This document shows positions 1-8,614 of a stretch of DNA of 32,900 nucleotides, piece after piece. The DNA comes from Funneliformis mosseae. Its lineage: Eukaryota > Glomeromycota > Glomeromycetes > Glomerales > Glomeraceae. Numbering within the stretch: position 1 is the first letter of the stretch; every line of letters begins with the position of its first letter. The notes under the pieces were generated by a model. That model was given only the letters and a program-made list of their open reading frames with translations. It was not told where the DNA came from and ran no database searches. The translations under genes were made by a program, and so were the position numbers. Location of the stretch: positions 1-32,900 of the forward strand of contig CAJVPP010000422.1 of the NCBI GenBank assembly GCA_910592005.1. The letters are read 5' to 3'.

Positions 1-75
1 TCAGAACATGGACCGAGGACCGCAAGGACCGGTCCCATTAACCGGTCTAAGACCGGTCTTATCAGGACCGATCCA
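1..75. repeat. GGACCGGTC / GACCGGTCT short repeat cluster
   Basis: The first 75 bases are much richer in GC than what follows and carry repeated, partly palindromic units of the form GGACCG, GGACCGGTC, ACCGGTCT and GACCGGTCTT. Related ACCGGTTA/AACCGGTTA units recur at 195-230. Such short subterminal repeats are typical of the ends of hAT-type DNA transposons, so this may be the subterminal zone of an element whose left tip lies outside the window. There is no coding potential. Confidence 0.5.
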
Positions 76-104
76 TCACTAAAAATATATCACCAAAATT
101 TTAA

Positions 105-153
105 AACATTTAATTATATTGATAATAAAGAAGTTTAATTAAATTAATTTTTC
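105..153. repeat. Dispersed AT-rich repeat, copy 1
   Basis: The stretch AACATTTAATTATATTGATA, followed by AAAGAA and then TTAATTAAATTAATTTTTC, recurs almost unchanged at 8307-8366. The 8.3-kb copy has a short extra T-rich insert between the two blocks. At AT-rich composition short matches are common, but two adjacent long blocks in the same order make shared origin more likely than chance. Confidence 0.45.
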
Positions 154-189
154 TACTTTAATAAAAAAAAATTGTGGATATTAATTTTG

Positions 190-719
190 AGGTAGGAACC
201 GGTTAAAACGGTTAACATGTTAACCGGTTACAGCTAATTTCAAAAGTTGTGGGACATGTAAATTTTAGTTATCGGCACTGTCGGATTGTTCGGAAATGTC
301 AGAAATGTCAGTGCCAATTAAATGATTAAAATTTTCTCGGCGCCAATCAAATTTATAAATTAGTTAGCACCAATAAAATATAAAAACTTTTCAATTTTTC
401 ACTCACTTTATTTAACTTTAACAATGAATAGTTCATTAAACTTCCGTATAAATGCAAGTCCTATTTGTCTCATTTGTTTACTATGTGAAAATACTTATGG
501 TAAAGATTGTTTATATCCACCTAAAGAATTTATTTTTAAAATACTTATAGAAAAAAAAATATTCGTGGCGATTTTTGGCGCTAAATACTGTAATTTGCCG
601 ATAAATTTCTAATCATTTGATTGGCACCGACATCCGCAACTTTTGAAATTACGTATCCGGCTCAGAACCTGGGTCAGGGCTGGGTTCCCGCACTAGACTC
701 GGCCCGTTGCAGGCCTCTA
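190..719. mobile_element. Foldback non-autonomous DNA element with hAT-like right end
   Basis: Two blocks form long interrupted inverted repeats. AATTTCAAAAGTTGTGG at 236-252 pairs with CCGCAACTTTTGAAATT at 634-650. The GTCAGTGCCAATTAAATGAT region at 307-326 pairs with the AATCATTTGATTGGCACCGA region at 611-630. The left arm has extra bases between its two blocks. The outer right sequence GGCCCGTTGCAGGCCTCTA (701-719) read on the minus strand begins TAGAGGCCTGCAACGGGCC, the style of an hAT terminus. No matching left tip is visible, so the left boundary is uncertain and may lie before base 1. The interior (253-603) contains no convincing gene; a 62-codon frame at 424-612 is compositionally like its surroundings. 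It is probably a MITE or a transposon remnant. Confidence 0.5.
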
Positions 720-1366
720 ATACAAATAATTCTGTCAATTATTAAGAAAAATATTCTCAATCTAATTAAAATAAAAATTTTCAGCGTGTAAAAAGTAAAA
801 AAAATATTAACGAAGATGACAACCTTACAGCAATAGAATTAATTTCTTTGAATCAACTCATTCAACATATTTTTCAGAATACAAAGAAAACGTTTTTTTT
901 ATAATTATTTTTTCTTAAAAAAAGTAATTGACAAATGATGGAATCTCACATGATGGAAAATGAATTATTCTCAATTTTTTTAAGGCCTTTCCTAACTTAG
1001 TAATCAATCCATTAACTTTTTAATATCTTTTTGATTTAATGAAAAATTTTTTTTTTAATAGCTTTTCCAATTTTTATTACCTCATTCTAGTTCACTACCT
1101 TTTTTTTTTTTTAAGAAAAACAATTTGATTTCTAGTATTTAGTGGCGCAATAAGTGAAGCTATAAAAATTTGATTGAATGCAAAGATCAAATATTTTAAC
1201 TCGAGAGAGAAACCTTAAAAAAAGAAAATGATAAACAAAAAACGGAAAATTAAAAAGACTTTAAAATCAGAAATTTTAAAAAATAAATAAATTTACAATT
1301 AAAAAAATGAAACTAAAAAACTATACAAACAAAAAGCACACCGCGTATTTTCGAAGGAGTATTACA
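720..1366. other. Intergenic, no gene seen
   Basis: AT-rich sequence with poly-T and poly-A runs. All six frames are densely stopped and no exon with recognisable protein character or RNA gene was found. Confidence 0.6.
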
Positions 1367-1561
1367 CAAACCTGTACAGTACGATTAGCAATGTATGTAT
1401 TGTACTTTTTTTTTTTGAATGATGTATAGTATGTATCTATAAAAACTACAATGTATGGTATTTTCATAACAAATAGTCCATACTTGTATAATTTCTAATA
1501 CTATACATATATGAAAAAAAACCATACTTTACATACATTACTACCGTACTGTACAGGTTTG
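1367..1561. mobile_element. 195-bp foldback MITE-like element
   Basis: The 17-base end CAAACCTGTACAGTACG at 1367-1383 has its exact reverse complement at 1545-1561. Similarity continues inwards: after the end, both arms read (each 5' to 3' on its own strand) AATGTATGTA, then a T run, then ATGTATAGTAT. Almost the entire element can therefore fold into one imperfect hairpin with a short loop. This is the structure of a foldback MITE. No clear target-site duplication is visible; the flanks share only short TA-containing sequence. It encodes nothing. Confidence 0.75.
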
Positions 1562-1955
1562 CTATATTCCCTTTTTAAAGCGATCCAAGCCTAAAGATCT
1601 TAATAATTATACTATCGTTCTATCGCTAAGGCCCAAAGAGAAAGAACCAAAATTAAGGAAAAGTTAAAAGTTAAAAAATAAAATGAAAATAAAGAAACAC
1701 GTACTGCAAATGTTCACCATCTACACCTGCAACTGCATACTGTTCATGCGAAAGTTGGCAAGTCATTTTTTGTTGCAGGATATACCCTAAAACAATGAAA
1801 ATACTACTACATTGCTCGTGGTGTTTCATTTTCTATTTGGAGTCTAGAAAGTACTAAAAATCAAAAATATACCTGAAATCTGATAGAACATAAAAAGTTC
1901 CAACATCAGCCGGGCAAATTGATTTTTTAGATTCTCGTAACCCGTCGTACTATAC
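1562..1955. other. Intergenic, no gene seen
   Basis: A somewhat less AT-rich stretch with no supported reading frame, RNA gene or repeat. It separates the foldback element from the LRR end of the pseudogene that follows. Confidence 0.5.
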
Positions 1956-1959
1956 AGTC

Positions 1960-2930
1960 TTGAGGTTGTTCCGTTAAGGAGTTGGGTAAATTTGGTAAGC
2001 TATTCATTTTAGTGTTAAAACCTTCAAGTGCAGAAGGAGAAGTTGGTAGGATAGTTATTAATCAGAGCAATCAAGAAATTATTTTAGTGTTCTAACATCT
2101 GTGTACCATTAGGGAGTTTGGTAAAGTTGGTAGGATAGTTTTTGGAGTACAAGAGCAATCAAGAAATGTTAGGAGTCGGGTAAAGTTGATAGGAAGTTAT
2201 TTGAGAATGAGAGCAATAAAGTACCTTTAAGGAGTTTGGTAAAGTTTGTAAGCTAGTAATTTTAGGAGTATATGGAAAACCGGTACGATTCAAATTTCGC
2301 GATACGTACCGTACCGGTTTTCTATCTACCCTATTTTAGTATCATTGCAAAATAGTTTAGATAATTTATGATAACTTTGTATTCCTCCAAAGACGTTTAA
2401 TATTCCATCCTTATTAAGTTCTGTAATCGTTAAGATTTTATATATCTTTCAACATTTGATTCTAACCCTTCTAAATGATGAATAACTTCGGAATTATTAG
2501 ATACATAAAGAATCATTTGTTCAAATCGAATAATCCATATAAATTATTTGTACTAGAAGAAGCATCGACTTTATCCAAACGACGTTGTTAAAGAATTAAT
2601 TCATAATTATTCGTTTGATCATTCTTATTTATTATAATTGCATTTTCTTCAGGATGTTCTTTTATCTAAAATTTAGATAGCTAAACTTAAGTCATATTCT
2701 TCATCTTTAACATAAAAGAAGGATGACCGCTTGATAATTCCCTTAAAAGTACGCCAACACTAAAGCGTCTCTCTTTAATTTAATTTAAATTGTGATGATT
2801 GATAAAAAATTTGGGGTCAACGTAAGGAATTGCTCCAAAAACTTTTGACTGTGTAGTCGCTGTTTCAATTCTTTTTGATAATCCAACAAACACCTTGATG
2901 AATTAACTAACACGTTGCCGAAATGCTATC
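1960..2930 (-). pseudogene. Decayed kinase-LRR fusion pseudogene
   Basis: Read on the minus strand, 2908-2925 gives HFGNVL, the catalytic-loop type HxxN of a protein kinase, although the preceding HRD triplet has become stops. A GLSKRIE-like DFG-region remnant follows. At 2804-2827 there is PYVDPKFF, an activation-segment end, and at 2713-2764 FSVGVLLRELSSGHPSF, the helix-F region. This series is characteristic of tyrosine-kinase-like kinases expanded in glomeromycete fungi. Further downstream come a linker (RFEQMILYVSNNSEVIHHL region, about 2470-2540), then TELNKDGILNVFGG (about 2390-2440) and several degenerate LRRs with LPTLPNSL cores (about 1970-2270). The linker and LRR half closely resemble the intact gene at 14239-15216. 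Multiple frameshifts, stops and a palindromic insertion at 2275-2322 break it. No N-lobe was recognised beyond 2930. The fusion could be ancestral, or two gene remnants brought together. Confidence 0.7.
2275..2322. mobile_element. Short palindromic insertion within the LRR pseudogene
   Basis: GAAAACCGGTACG (2275-2287) and its exact reverse complement CGTACCGGTTTTC (2310-2322) surround a 22-base loop. It lies between LRR-coding sequence and the upstream FGG-region sequence of the pseudogene, where the intact paralogue has nothing similar, so it is an insertion. Its GTACSG-rich arms recall the ends of the element at 1367-1561. It may be a very short relative or an internally deleted copy. Confidence 0.65.
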
Positions 2931-3643
2931 AATGCATATATAAAAAGTTAATTATGAAACAACAATAATCATAATATATCATTACCAAATCACAATGCAT
3001 ACAGGAAGGAAACTTTGACGAATGATCATTTTTATTCATTCATACAATTGACGAAAATGTTAAACCGTACGATCGTATTAGTTAACATATGACATTAAAG
3101 TTTGGAATCGTGCAGAATATGTCCATTCAATTATTATTACAACATAGACGAAATCAATAAAATGTTTCTAAACTTTAAATTCATTACGCCGTAATATTTC
3201 CTTAGTAGGACGAGAGAATATTACAATAGACCGGCGTCAAACTCTTAGATACATCAAGACTGATAAAAATCTAAACTCGGATCTTTTAGAATGATGAATT
3301 GAATGCTTGAATCTTGAAACAACTTTCAAATTTAATCGTAAAGATGATTTAATGATTAGTAAAAAACGATTAATCTGAAATCTAATGGTTCTTGGAGAGA
3401 AAGAAATAATAATTAGTAATTAAAAATAAAAAAAAAATAAAAAAAAATTCTGTGATCAACGAGATTATTAGATTTAGTGACGAAGTTTTATTAATCATGC
3501 ATCAGATTCCTGTACATTTATATCTATCAATGGGCAAAGTTATACGCTTACCTTATGCTAACCATCATTGAAGCGGCATACAATTATAATTTTATAAAAT
3601 TCATTGAAGAATTAAAACCGGTAAAATGGAAATGATTTTGTAC
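2931..3643. other. No supported gene
   Basis: The kinase N-lobe expected upstream of the pseudogene was looked for on the minus strand and not found. There is a short perfect palindrome, ATTACG-C-CGTAAT, at 3183-3195. Otherwise there is nothing beyond AT-rich sequence. On the minus strand near 3550-3585 a small open stretch ending in a GTAAGC donor-like site could be an exon belonging with the candidate at 3644-3760. Confidence 0.45.
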
Positions 3644-3760
3644 TGGAAATAGGTGTCTGTATCCCAATTTACAGCAACAGCGAGTGTTCCAGCACCACAA
3701 TTAACTAATCCATAGATTATGAATCCAATTGAGTTTCTTCCTCTCAATAAATTTATGAGA
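3644..3760 (-). CDS. Candidate internal exon of an unrecognised membrane protein
   Basis: The minus strand carries an open stretch whose translation is protein-like rather than AT noise. A basic GRNS segment leads into a glycine-rich hydrophobic run, GFIIYGLVNCGAGTLAVAV, followed by NWDTDTYFQ. It is bounded by an AG (complement of 3761-3762) and a GTACAA donor-like sequence just below 3644, giving an exon of about 117 bases ending in phase 2. Its GC content is higher than the flanks. About 60 bases further downstream a second small open piece (YAASMMVSIR) ends at a GTAAGC donor-like site, which fits a multi-span membrane protein with short exons. I do not recognise the family, no start codon is visible, and the splice sites are only guesses. 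A relic exon is equally possible. Confidence 0.3.
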
Positions 3761-4600
3761 CTTGTTTTAATTTAAAATTCATTGTATATTAGCGTTAGTA
3801 TTTAGAGAAAAAGTTAATTTGTAAGTGAATATGAAATTTGCTTAATAAAAAAAAAATAAATTTAATAAAGTTGGAAGGTTTAAATTTCTAAAAGAAGTGG
3901 AGGTGAATAAAATTATGATATATCGTGATCGAACATTTCTATGAATCTAAAAGAATGATTTTGATAGTTAATTTGAAATTATAATTCATAAACGATTATT
4001 ATAATATTCGATTCAATAATATATCTGACGTTCGTATTATCCATGTCCAGCAAAAAAAAATACATTCTAATTGATCCATTCTACTTGTTGAGTTTTATAA
4101 ATTTCCTGCCTTCAATATCAAATAGAACTTGTACAGTATCACATATAATCATTAATCAGTATATCAATTTTATTGCTTTCTAATTAATATATATTTCCAT
4201 TTGTAAAACCGCACAACATAATGTTGAACAATTATTTGAATATGACGAAGTGGACAAAAAATGCTAACTTAGATATTTATTCTCTTTTATTGTCAATCAC
4301 TTTCTTTATTCCAAGTTTCAATAGTTTTGAACTTCATTAAAGTTTAGATAACCAGACAACATAGGTTGAATTATTGTTCATTACTTAAATTCTATAGATG
4401 AGAGTATCTTTACAGGAATCACTGACCCTGGTAGTCATGCTCACTCAGAAATTTGAATTCAAAACCTATACTATGGAGCTTCTTCCGACTAAGTGTATTT
4501 ATTGTATTTATTTCTTATGCAAAGTGAATGACCGAGTTGTAGAAAACGAACATTGTATTAACTTTTAAACTTTTATCTAACACGAACAACGTGTCAATAA
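3761..4600. other. No supported gene
   Basis: AT-rich sequence without a convincing frame. A less AT-rich patch at 4400-4500 contains short open stretches on both strands (for example FTGITDPGSHAHSEI on the plus strand), but none extends or has good splice context. Confidence 0.4.
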
Positions 4601-4786
4601 TATCAAACAGAAAGGGAAAAGTCGGACGTTCGGATCTTGGGAAAATCAAAGGATAACAAGGAGAATATAATGACCATACGAAACGTCAATTTTATTAAAA
4701 TTTTCAGGTGGTACGAAAACATTTGCTTTTGTAATTTTAATAGATCGATAAATCACCTGATCACGCTAATTCGAAAGCGGCTATGA
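4601..4786 (+). other. Stop-free stretch, possible exon
   Basis: A 61-codon stop-free stretch runs between a TAA at 4598-4600 and a TGA at 4784-4786, in a patch of raised GC. Its translation is basic and hydrophilic at first (SDVRILGKSKDNKENI) and then mixed. The only ATG inside is at 4670. It could be part of an exon of the gene that ends near 5058, but nothing identifies it and chance cannot be excluded. Confidence 0.15.
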
Positions 4787-4923
4787 AAACAAAATCAAAC
4801 TTCCATCATGCTTTAAAATCAAATACATCTTTTCTTTTTTTTTTCTTTAACAATTGTATACTCGTTTCGTGAATAAAGTTATATTTACATATACCATCTG
4901 TTAAAACTTTACATTTTTTTTAG

Positions 4924-5058
4924 ATGAACAACCAAAATGACCAAGATATTACTGAACGTTTAGAAATAGAAAGAATTACGCGAAAACTGAGAGCGGACAT
5001 ACAAAGAACGAACAATATAAAGATTTTTAATATCATAATGTTCCTCTTAATTATATAA
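4924..5058 (+). CDS. Small ORF or terminal exon, charged helix plus hydrophobic tail
   Basis: ATG at 4924 follows directly on a run of eight T and AG, which is a strong 3' splice-site sequence, so this may be the last exon of a spliced gene as easily as a 44-residue ORF. The first 33 residues are highly charged (DITERLEIERITRKLRADIQ) and helix-prone. The last eleven (IFNIIMFLLII) are hydrophobic and end at the stop, the layout of a tail-anchored membrane peptide. No family is recognised and no upstream partner exon could be fixed. Confidence 0.25.
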   Translation: MNNQNDQDITERLEIERITRKLRADIQRTNNIKIFNIIMFLLII

Positions 5059-5537
5059 TTATTATTATTTTCTATTATGTACATGTAGAATTTATTTTGT
5101 TAAAATTGCCAATTATTTTAAGGGCATTTGAGTCACATATGACATGTACAAATAGAAATTATCTAATTTTATAAAATTTATAAATTTTATTATTAGTGAT
5201 TACGGACTTCCTTACGACCTTAAATATATAGCATCTTAAAGTTTACCACGCAGTAATTCTTATTTTAATATAATTTGAACATTATAGAAATGCTATTTAT
5301 ATGTTACTTTGTAAATATCACAGTACTTTTATAATTAAATTACAATTATTTATTCTATTGAATAAAAATTATATTGAAATATATTAAATAAAAGACAACC
5401 ATACAACTCACCAAAGAGCATAAAGTAAAATAAATAAACTATTATAATGACTATATAAAGGAACATATATATATTAAAGATAAACCCATGCGAATAATTT
5501 CGGGACAATTCTCTAAATAAAGTACATAACTTTTTGT

Positions 5538-5845
5538 AACCATACCATAAGATGATACAGAACCCCCACTTTCTGGATCTTGATCGTTCCAATTTTCACT
5601 TCGCGAATGAAACCTCAGCTAGCAATTTTAGTGGCAGGTAACTTCAAGAGATACTCAGAAAGTAAGAAGCAGCTCGCTCATTGGCGTTGTTTGATTGATC
5701 TGTAAGGGAAGGTTCCTACACCAAAAAAGCAGACCATTAAAGAAACACCGCCCATAAGTGGCATCATCCCTCTTAAAGCCCAATACTGTTGTTAGCTTTA
5801 AATTAAATACTTTCCGTCAAACATCAACCGTACGTTACCCCGTCG
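5538..5845. other. GC-raised exon-like island, strand unresolved
   Basis: This island is clearly less AT-rich than the DNA on either side and has protein-like frames on both strands. Plus: ATG at 5552 opens MIQNPHFLDLDRSNFHFANE and stays open to an AG|GTAACT donor-like site at 5636-5643; an overlapping frame from ATG 5607 runs 32 codons to a TAA at 5703. Minus: one frame includes MMPLMGGVSLMVCFFGVGTF (about 5725-5790), and another, NDQDPESGGSVSSYGMVTKS (about 5530-5600), lies alongside a frame with start at 5592. These readings are mutually exclusive. I judge the island likely to be exonic but cannot assign the strand. Confidence 0.3.
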
Positions 5846-6256
5846 TTACATGGTTTGTACTAAAAGAAAAAAATAAAAAAAAAGATAAAAACACAAATTA
5901 CGAAAACGATACCGTCTTTGTCCTTCCTTACTTTTCTAATAAGATAAAGAATAGTAAGCGTTAATAAGTTTCGTCGCTAAAGCTTCTATTTTTTAGCCTT
6001 ATCATATGAGATGTCGTTTGTAGTGGGAAAAAAGAAGCTTGAAAATCTTTTAGAACGTGTATTATAATGGGCAAGGTCATATGCACTTTAGTAGAATACT
6101 TTAGGAAATTAAACAACGTGTTAGTAGAACATGGATATTCTTTGATTTTATAATTCTCAAGTATGAAATATTCATGATATATTACAACGTTCAAATTTAA
6201 TAAGCTACTTAAAACTATTCTATGTAATGCTTTAAAATATAATTTTAAAGAAAAAA

Positions 6257-6260
<4 letters not shown>

Positions 6261-6302
<42 letters not shown>

Positions 6303-6390
6303 TATTTTTTTTTGGTATTAGTTTTACTCGAACCCAGTATTCGAGATTAGAATTGTCAAGTGCTTTATACCGCTATACTATAGCAGCACC
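6261..6390 (-). mobile_element. tRNA-derived SINE with poly(A) tail
   Basis: Read on the minus strand, 6390-6314 is a tRNA-like 77-mer. It begins GGTGCTG and ends TAATACC, which pair with one mismatch and two G-U pairs. It has an A-box-like TATAGTATAGCGG (6382-6370) and a good B box GGGTTCGAGTA (6335-6325). It is followed immediately, on the same strand, by A-rich sequence and a run of 37 A (T on the plus strand, 6261-6297). A tRNA-like head with A and B boxes plus an A tail is the layout of a Pol III SINE mobilised by LINE machinery. The flanks carry near-identical ATAATTTTAAA (about 6239-6249) and ATAATTTTTAA (about 6394-6404), a plausible target duplication. The anticodon arm does not fold well, so it is not a functional tRNA. 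Confidence 0.65.
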
Positions 6391-7170
6391 GACATAATTT
6401 TTAATTTTAATTTAATATAAATCTCATCTGATTTTCAAATATATCACATGATATTGCTCACCTGATTGATCAAAGCCGAGATTTTTATATTTGACAAAAA
6501 AATTTGGTGGGCAAATTTACTAAATTAACTAAAGATGCACATATTTTCATTGATTTTTTTTTTGATAATTTTTCAGATTCTTGATGGAGGACTGGTCTGA
6601 TTTGTTGTAAGACTTTTTTTTTTATTTTTATTTTTTTTTAATTACAGTTTATTTCTCCTTTTCTTTTAGACGATTGTTTTTAAATTTTCTCGAGTTGGAT
6701 CACATGTTGCATAATTAAGGTTTTTATTTTAGTTCTATTTCTAAATCATTTTTTATTTTTTATTTTATTAAGCAAGTTGGATCGCTGCAGACTGTTGTTA
6801 TTAATGTGGGGGGTTTTTTTTTATTTCTTTAGCTTCACATTTTGGGTTGGCTTAATTAAGAGTAAGCGCGGTATTTATTTTTAATTTATTATAACTTTCG
6901 TTTAGTTTTCATTTTGTTCTATTAACTACCTTCATTTTTTTCACTTTTTACCGTAGAAATCGAATATATTTCCGCATTTTTGTTTTGAATTTTTTCCTCA
7001 GGCTTTTGGATCACTTCATTAATTTTTTATTTTTTGATTTATATTGTACAAAAAAATATAAGCAATGCTGTGATCGCGGGTGGTTTGAATCACGCCCAAG
7101 GCTTCCCTAATTAATGTCTAAAATTGGCTAATGTAGGAACGGATTTCTCTTTTTTTTTTAAAAAAAAAAT
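6391..7170. other. T-rich intergenic stretch with recurring TTGGATCAC motif
   Basis: No gene is supported. The plus strand is strongly pyrimidine-rich. The word TTGGATC, usually followed within about 25 bases by ATTAA, recurs near 6696, 6777 and 7007. A B-box-like GGTTTGAATCACGCCC occurs at about 7082-7097. These may be remnants of old repeats but could not be resolved into an element. Confidence 0.35.
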
Positions 7171-7179
7171 GTTATTTAG

Positions 7180-7825
7180 CTGGTGATTCAAATCCATTGT
7201 CATGATCATGATCAAGAATGAAATGATTGACAAAATTAATAAATATCTAAACAAATTTGGTAGAAACACCCAAATAATGGAAAATGTACATACAAGTTAG
7301 GACCACTTGTTGCAGCAAACTGATGCATTAACTGCATCAGGTCGAAAAAGTGAATGTAAGTGGACTCCTTCCATTATTTGTCTATAGATCTATTCATATT
7401 CCTTCGATCCTAATCAGATTACTTATACCTTGGTCGTCATATAACTCCAAATCATTATTCCACAACCATCAAATTAGACCGTTGGTATACAATTTCGATC
7501 AGTTAAAGATTTCCTCCAACAATACTGTTCCGTCAGAACCAAGAAACTTTGATTCATCTGACCATACCACCTTTCTCCAATCATTAATTATCCTTTTGCG
7601 ATATCGTTTCGCCCATGCTAGTCATTTTTTTATGGGTTTTATAAACAAGTGTTTACTTGTGCAACTAGCCTATTCTTTCTCAATATTCGACGTTTAGTCT
7701 CAACTGTGATATTTATTAGATCTTTAGATTTAAGCTGTTGAGCATTTGTCTGACGTGATCAGTCGGACAATTCTCCTTTCATAATGTTAATAAATGATAC
7801 GCGGACGACCAGATTTGGGTTTATC
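7180..7825 (-). pseudogene. Tc1/mariner-family transposase, decayed
   Basis: On the minus strand the pieces of a Tc1-type transposase appear in the right order but in different frames. GRPR (7799-7810, preceded by KPKS) is the hinge between the helix-turn-helix domains. A region like ETKRRILRKNRLVAQ follows, then AWAKRYRKRIINDWRKV just before WSDESKF (7544-7564), the block holding the first catalytic aspartate. Next comes GSDGTVLLEE, and further down pieces resembling the LQQD and DLNP blocks of the second and third catalytic regions, both eroded. The Tc1 reaction is cut-and-paste transposition into TA sites. Several frameshifts and stops mean no active protein. A 115-codon frame on the opposite strand (7350-7697) is an antisense shadow. 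Terminal inverted repeats could not be identified. Confidence 0.75.
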
Positions 7826-7938
7826 ATTAAATTTTCCAGTTGTTTCTTTTTTTCATATATTTGTAGGATTAATATTTTTTTTTTTTGTTTATATTAAATC
7901 AATTTACTAATTGTTTCTTCTTTTTTTTCATTTAAAAT

Positions 7939-8160
7939 AAAAAATTTAGTTGAGTTCAAATTGCAATAAAAAAGTATAATTAAATACTAATAATTAATAA
8001 CTTACAATCTAAATTACTAAATATTTCTTAAAAATAATTTACCATCTATTACAATATAAATTATTTATATAAAAAATTTAGTTATGTTTAAATTACAGTA
8101 AAAAAGAATAATTAAATACAAATAATGCCTTACAATCTAAATTATTAATTATTTTTTTAA
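7939..8160. repeat. Imperfect tandem duplication, period 132 bp
   Basis: The sequence beginning AAAAAATTTAGTT at 7939 and at 8071 is followed in both copies by AATTGCAATAAAAAAG or AATTACAGTAAAAAAG, then ATAATTAAATAC and CTTACAATCTAAATTA. The offset is 132 bases and the second copy is incomplete. It sits next to the 5' side of the Tc1 remnant and may be part of that element's non-coding end. Confidence 0.65.
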
Positions 8161-8306
8161 ATAAAAAATTACGTTAAATTTTAATTAATGACTAGAGTTT
8201 GCAGTACTTCGTCCCCTGTTTAGTATTAAGTAATTGATTGTATAACCAATTCATTTAAACTTTAAATTTTATTTTATGATAAATAAAAATATAAAACTAA
8301 TTTTTG

Positions 8307-8366
8307 AACATTTAATTATATTGATAAAAAAGAATTTTTATTTTTATTAATTAAATTAATTTTTCC
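8307..8366. repeat. Dispersed AT-rich repeat, copy 2
   Basis: This is the second copy of the two-block repeat seen at 105-153. AACATTTAATTATATTGATA is followed by AAAAAAGAA, then a T-rich insert, then TTAATTAAATTAATTTTTC. Confidence 0.45.
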
Positions 8367-8454
8367 AATTTAATTTTTCAGTTAATTGATTTTAATTATT
8401 TTTATTTTATTTTAACAATTGATTTTTTTTTGTTTTTTGTATTTTCTTAGATAT

Positions 8455-8614
8455 GACTATATGGGACTTTTGCAATATAAAAGGGGGAAACGGCTGGAAA
8501 AGATAAAAATTGAATTAGTGATAAACCTGAACATATTTTGATCTAAAAATCTTATTTGGCATAGAAGTAAAATTGATTTTTTTTCGGCTGTTTCTCCAAA
8601 GGTCCCATATTATC
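8455..8614. mobile_element. 160-bp inverted-repeat element
   Basis: The left end reads TATATGGGACTTT, and after a 13-base interruption GGGGGAAACGGCTGGAAAA (about 8493-8511). The right end, read on the minus strand, is AATATGGGACCTTTGGAGAAACAGCCGAAAA (8612-8582 in pieces). The outer ATATGGGAC and the inner GAAACRGCYG blocks match in the same order, so the two ends are inverted repeats of each other. It has no coding potential and the size suits a MITE. The left arm has gained bases relative to the right. Confidence 0.6.

Noticed and set aside
424..612. 62-codon plus-strand frame
   Set aside because: It lies inside the foldback element at 190-719, overlaps one of its inverted-repeat arms and has AT-noise composition.
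6314..6390. Functional tRNA gene on the minus strand
   Set aside because: The acceptor ends pair and the B box is good, but the anticodon arm does not form and an A tail follows, so it is better explained as a SINE.
7350..7697. 115-residue plus-strand protein
   Set aside because: It is the antisense shadow of the Tc1 transposase remnant, whose WSDESKF and GRPR motifs are on the minus strand.
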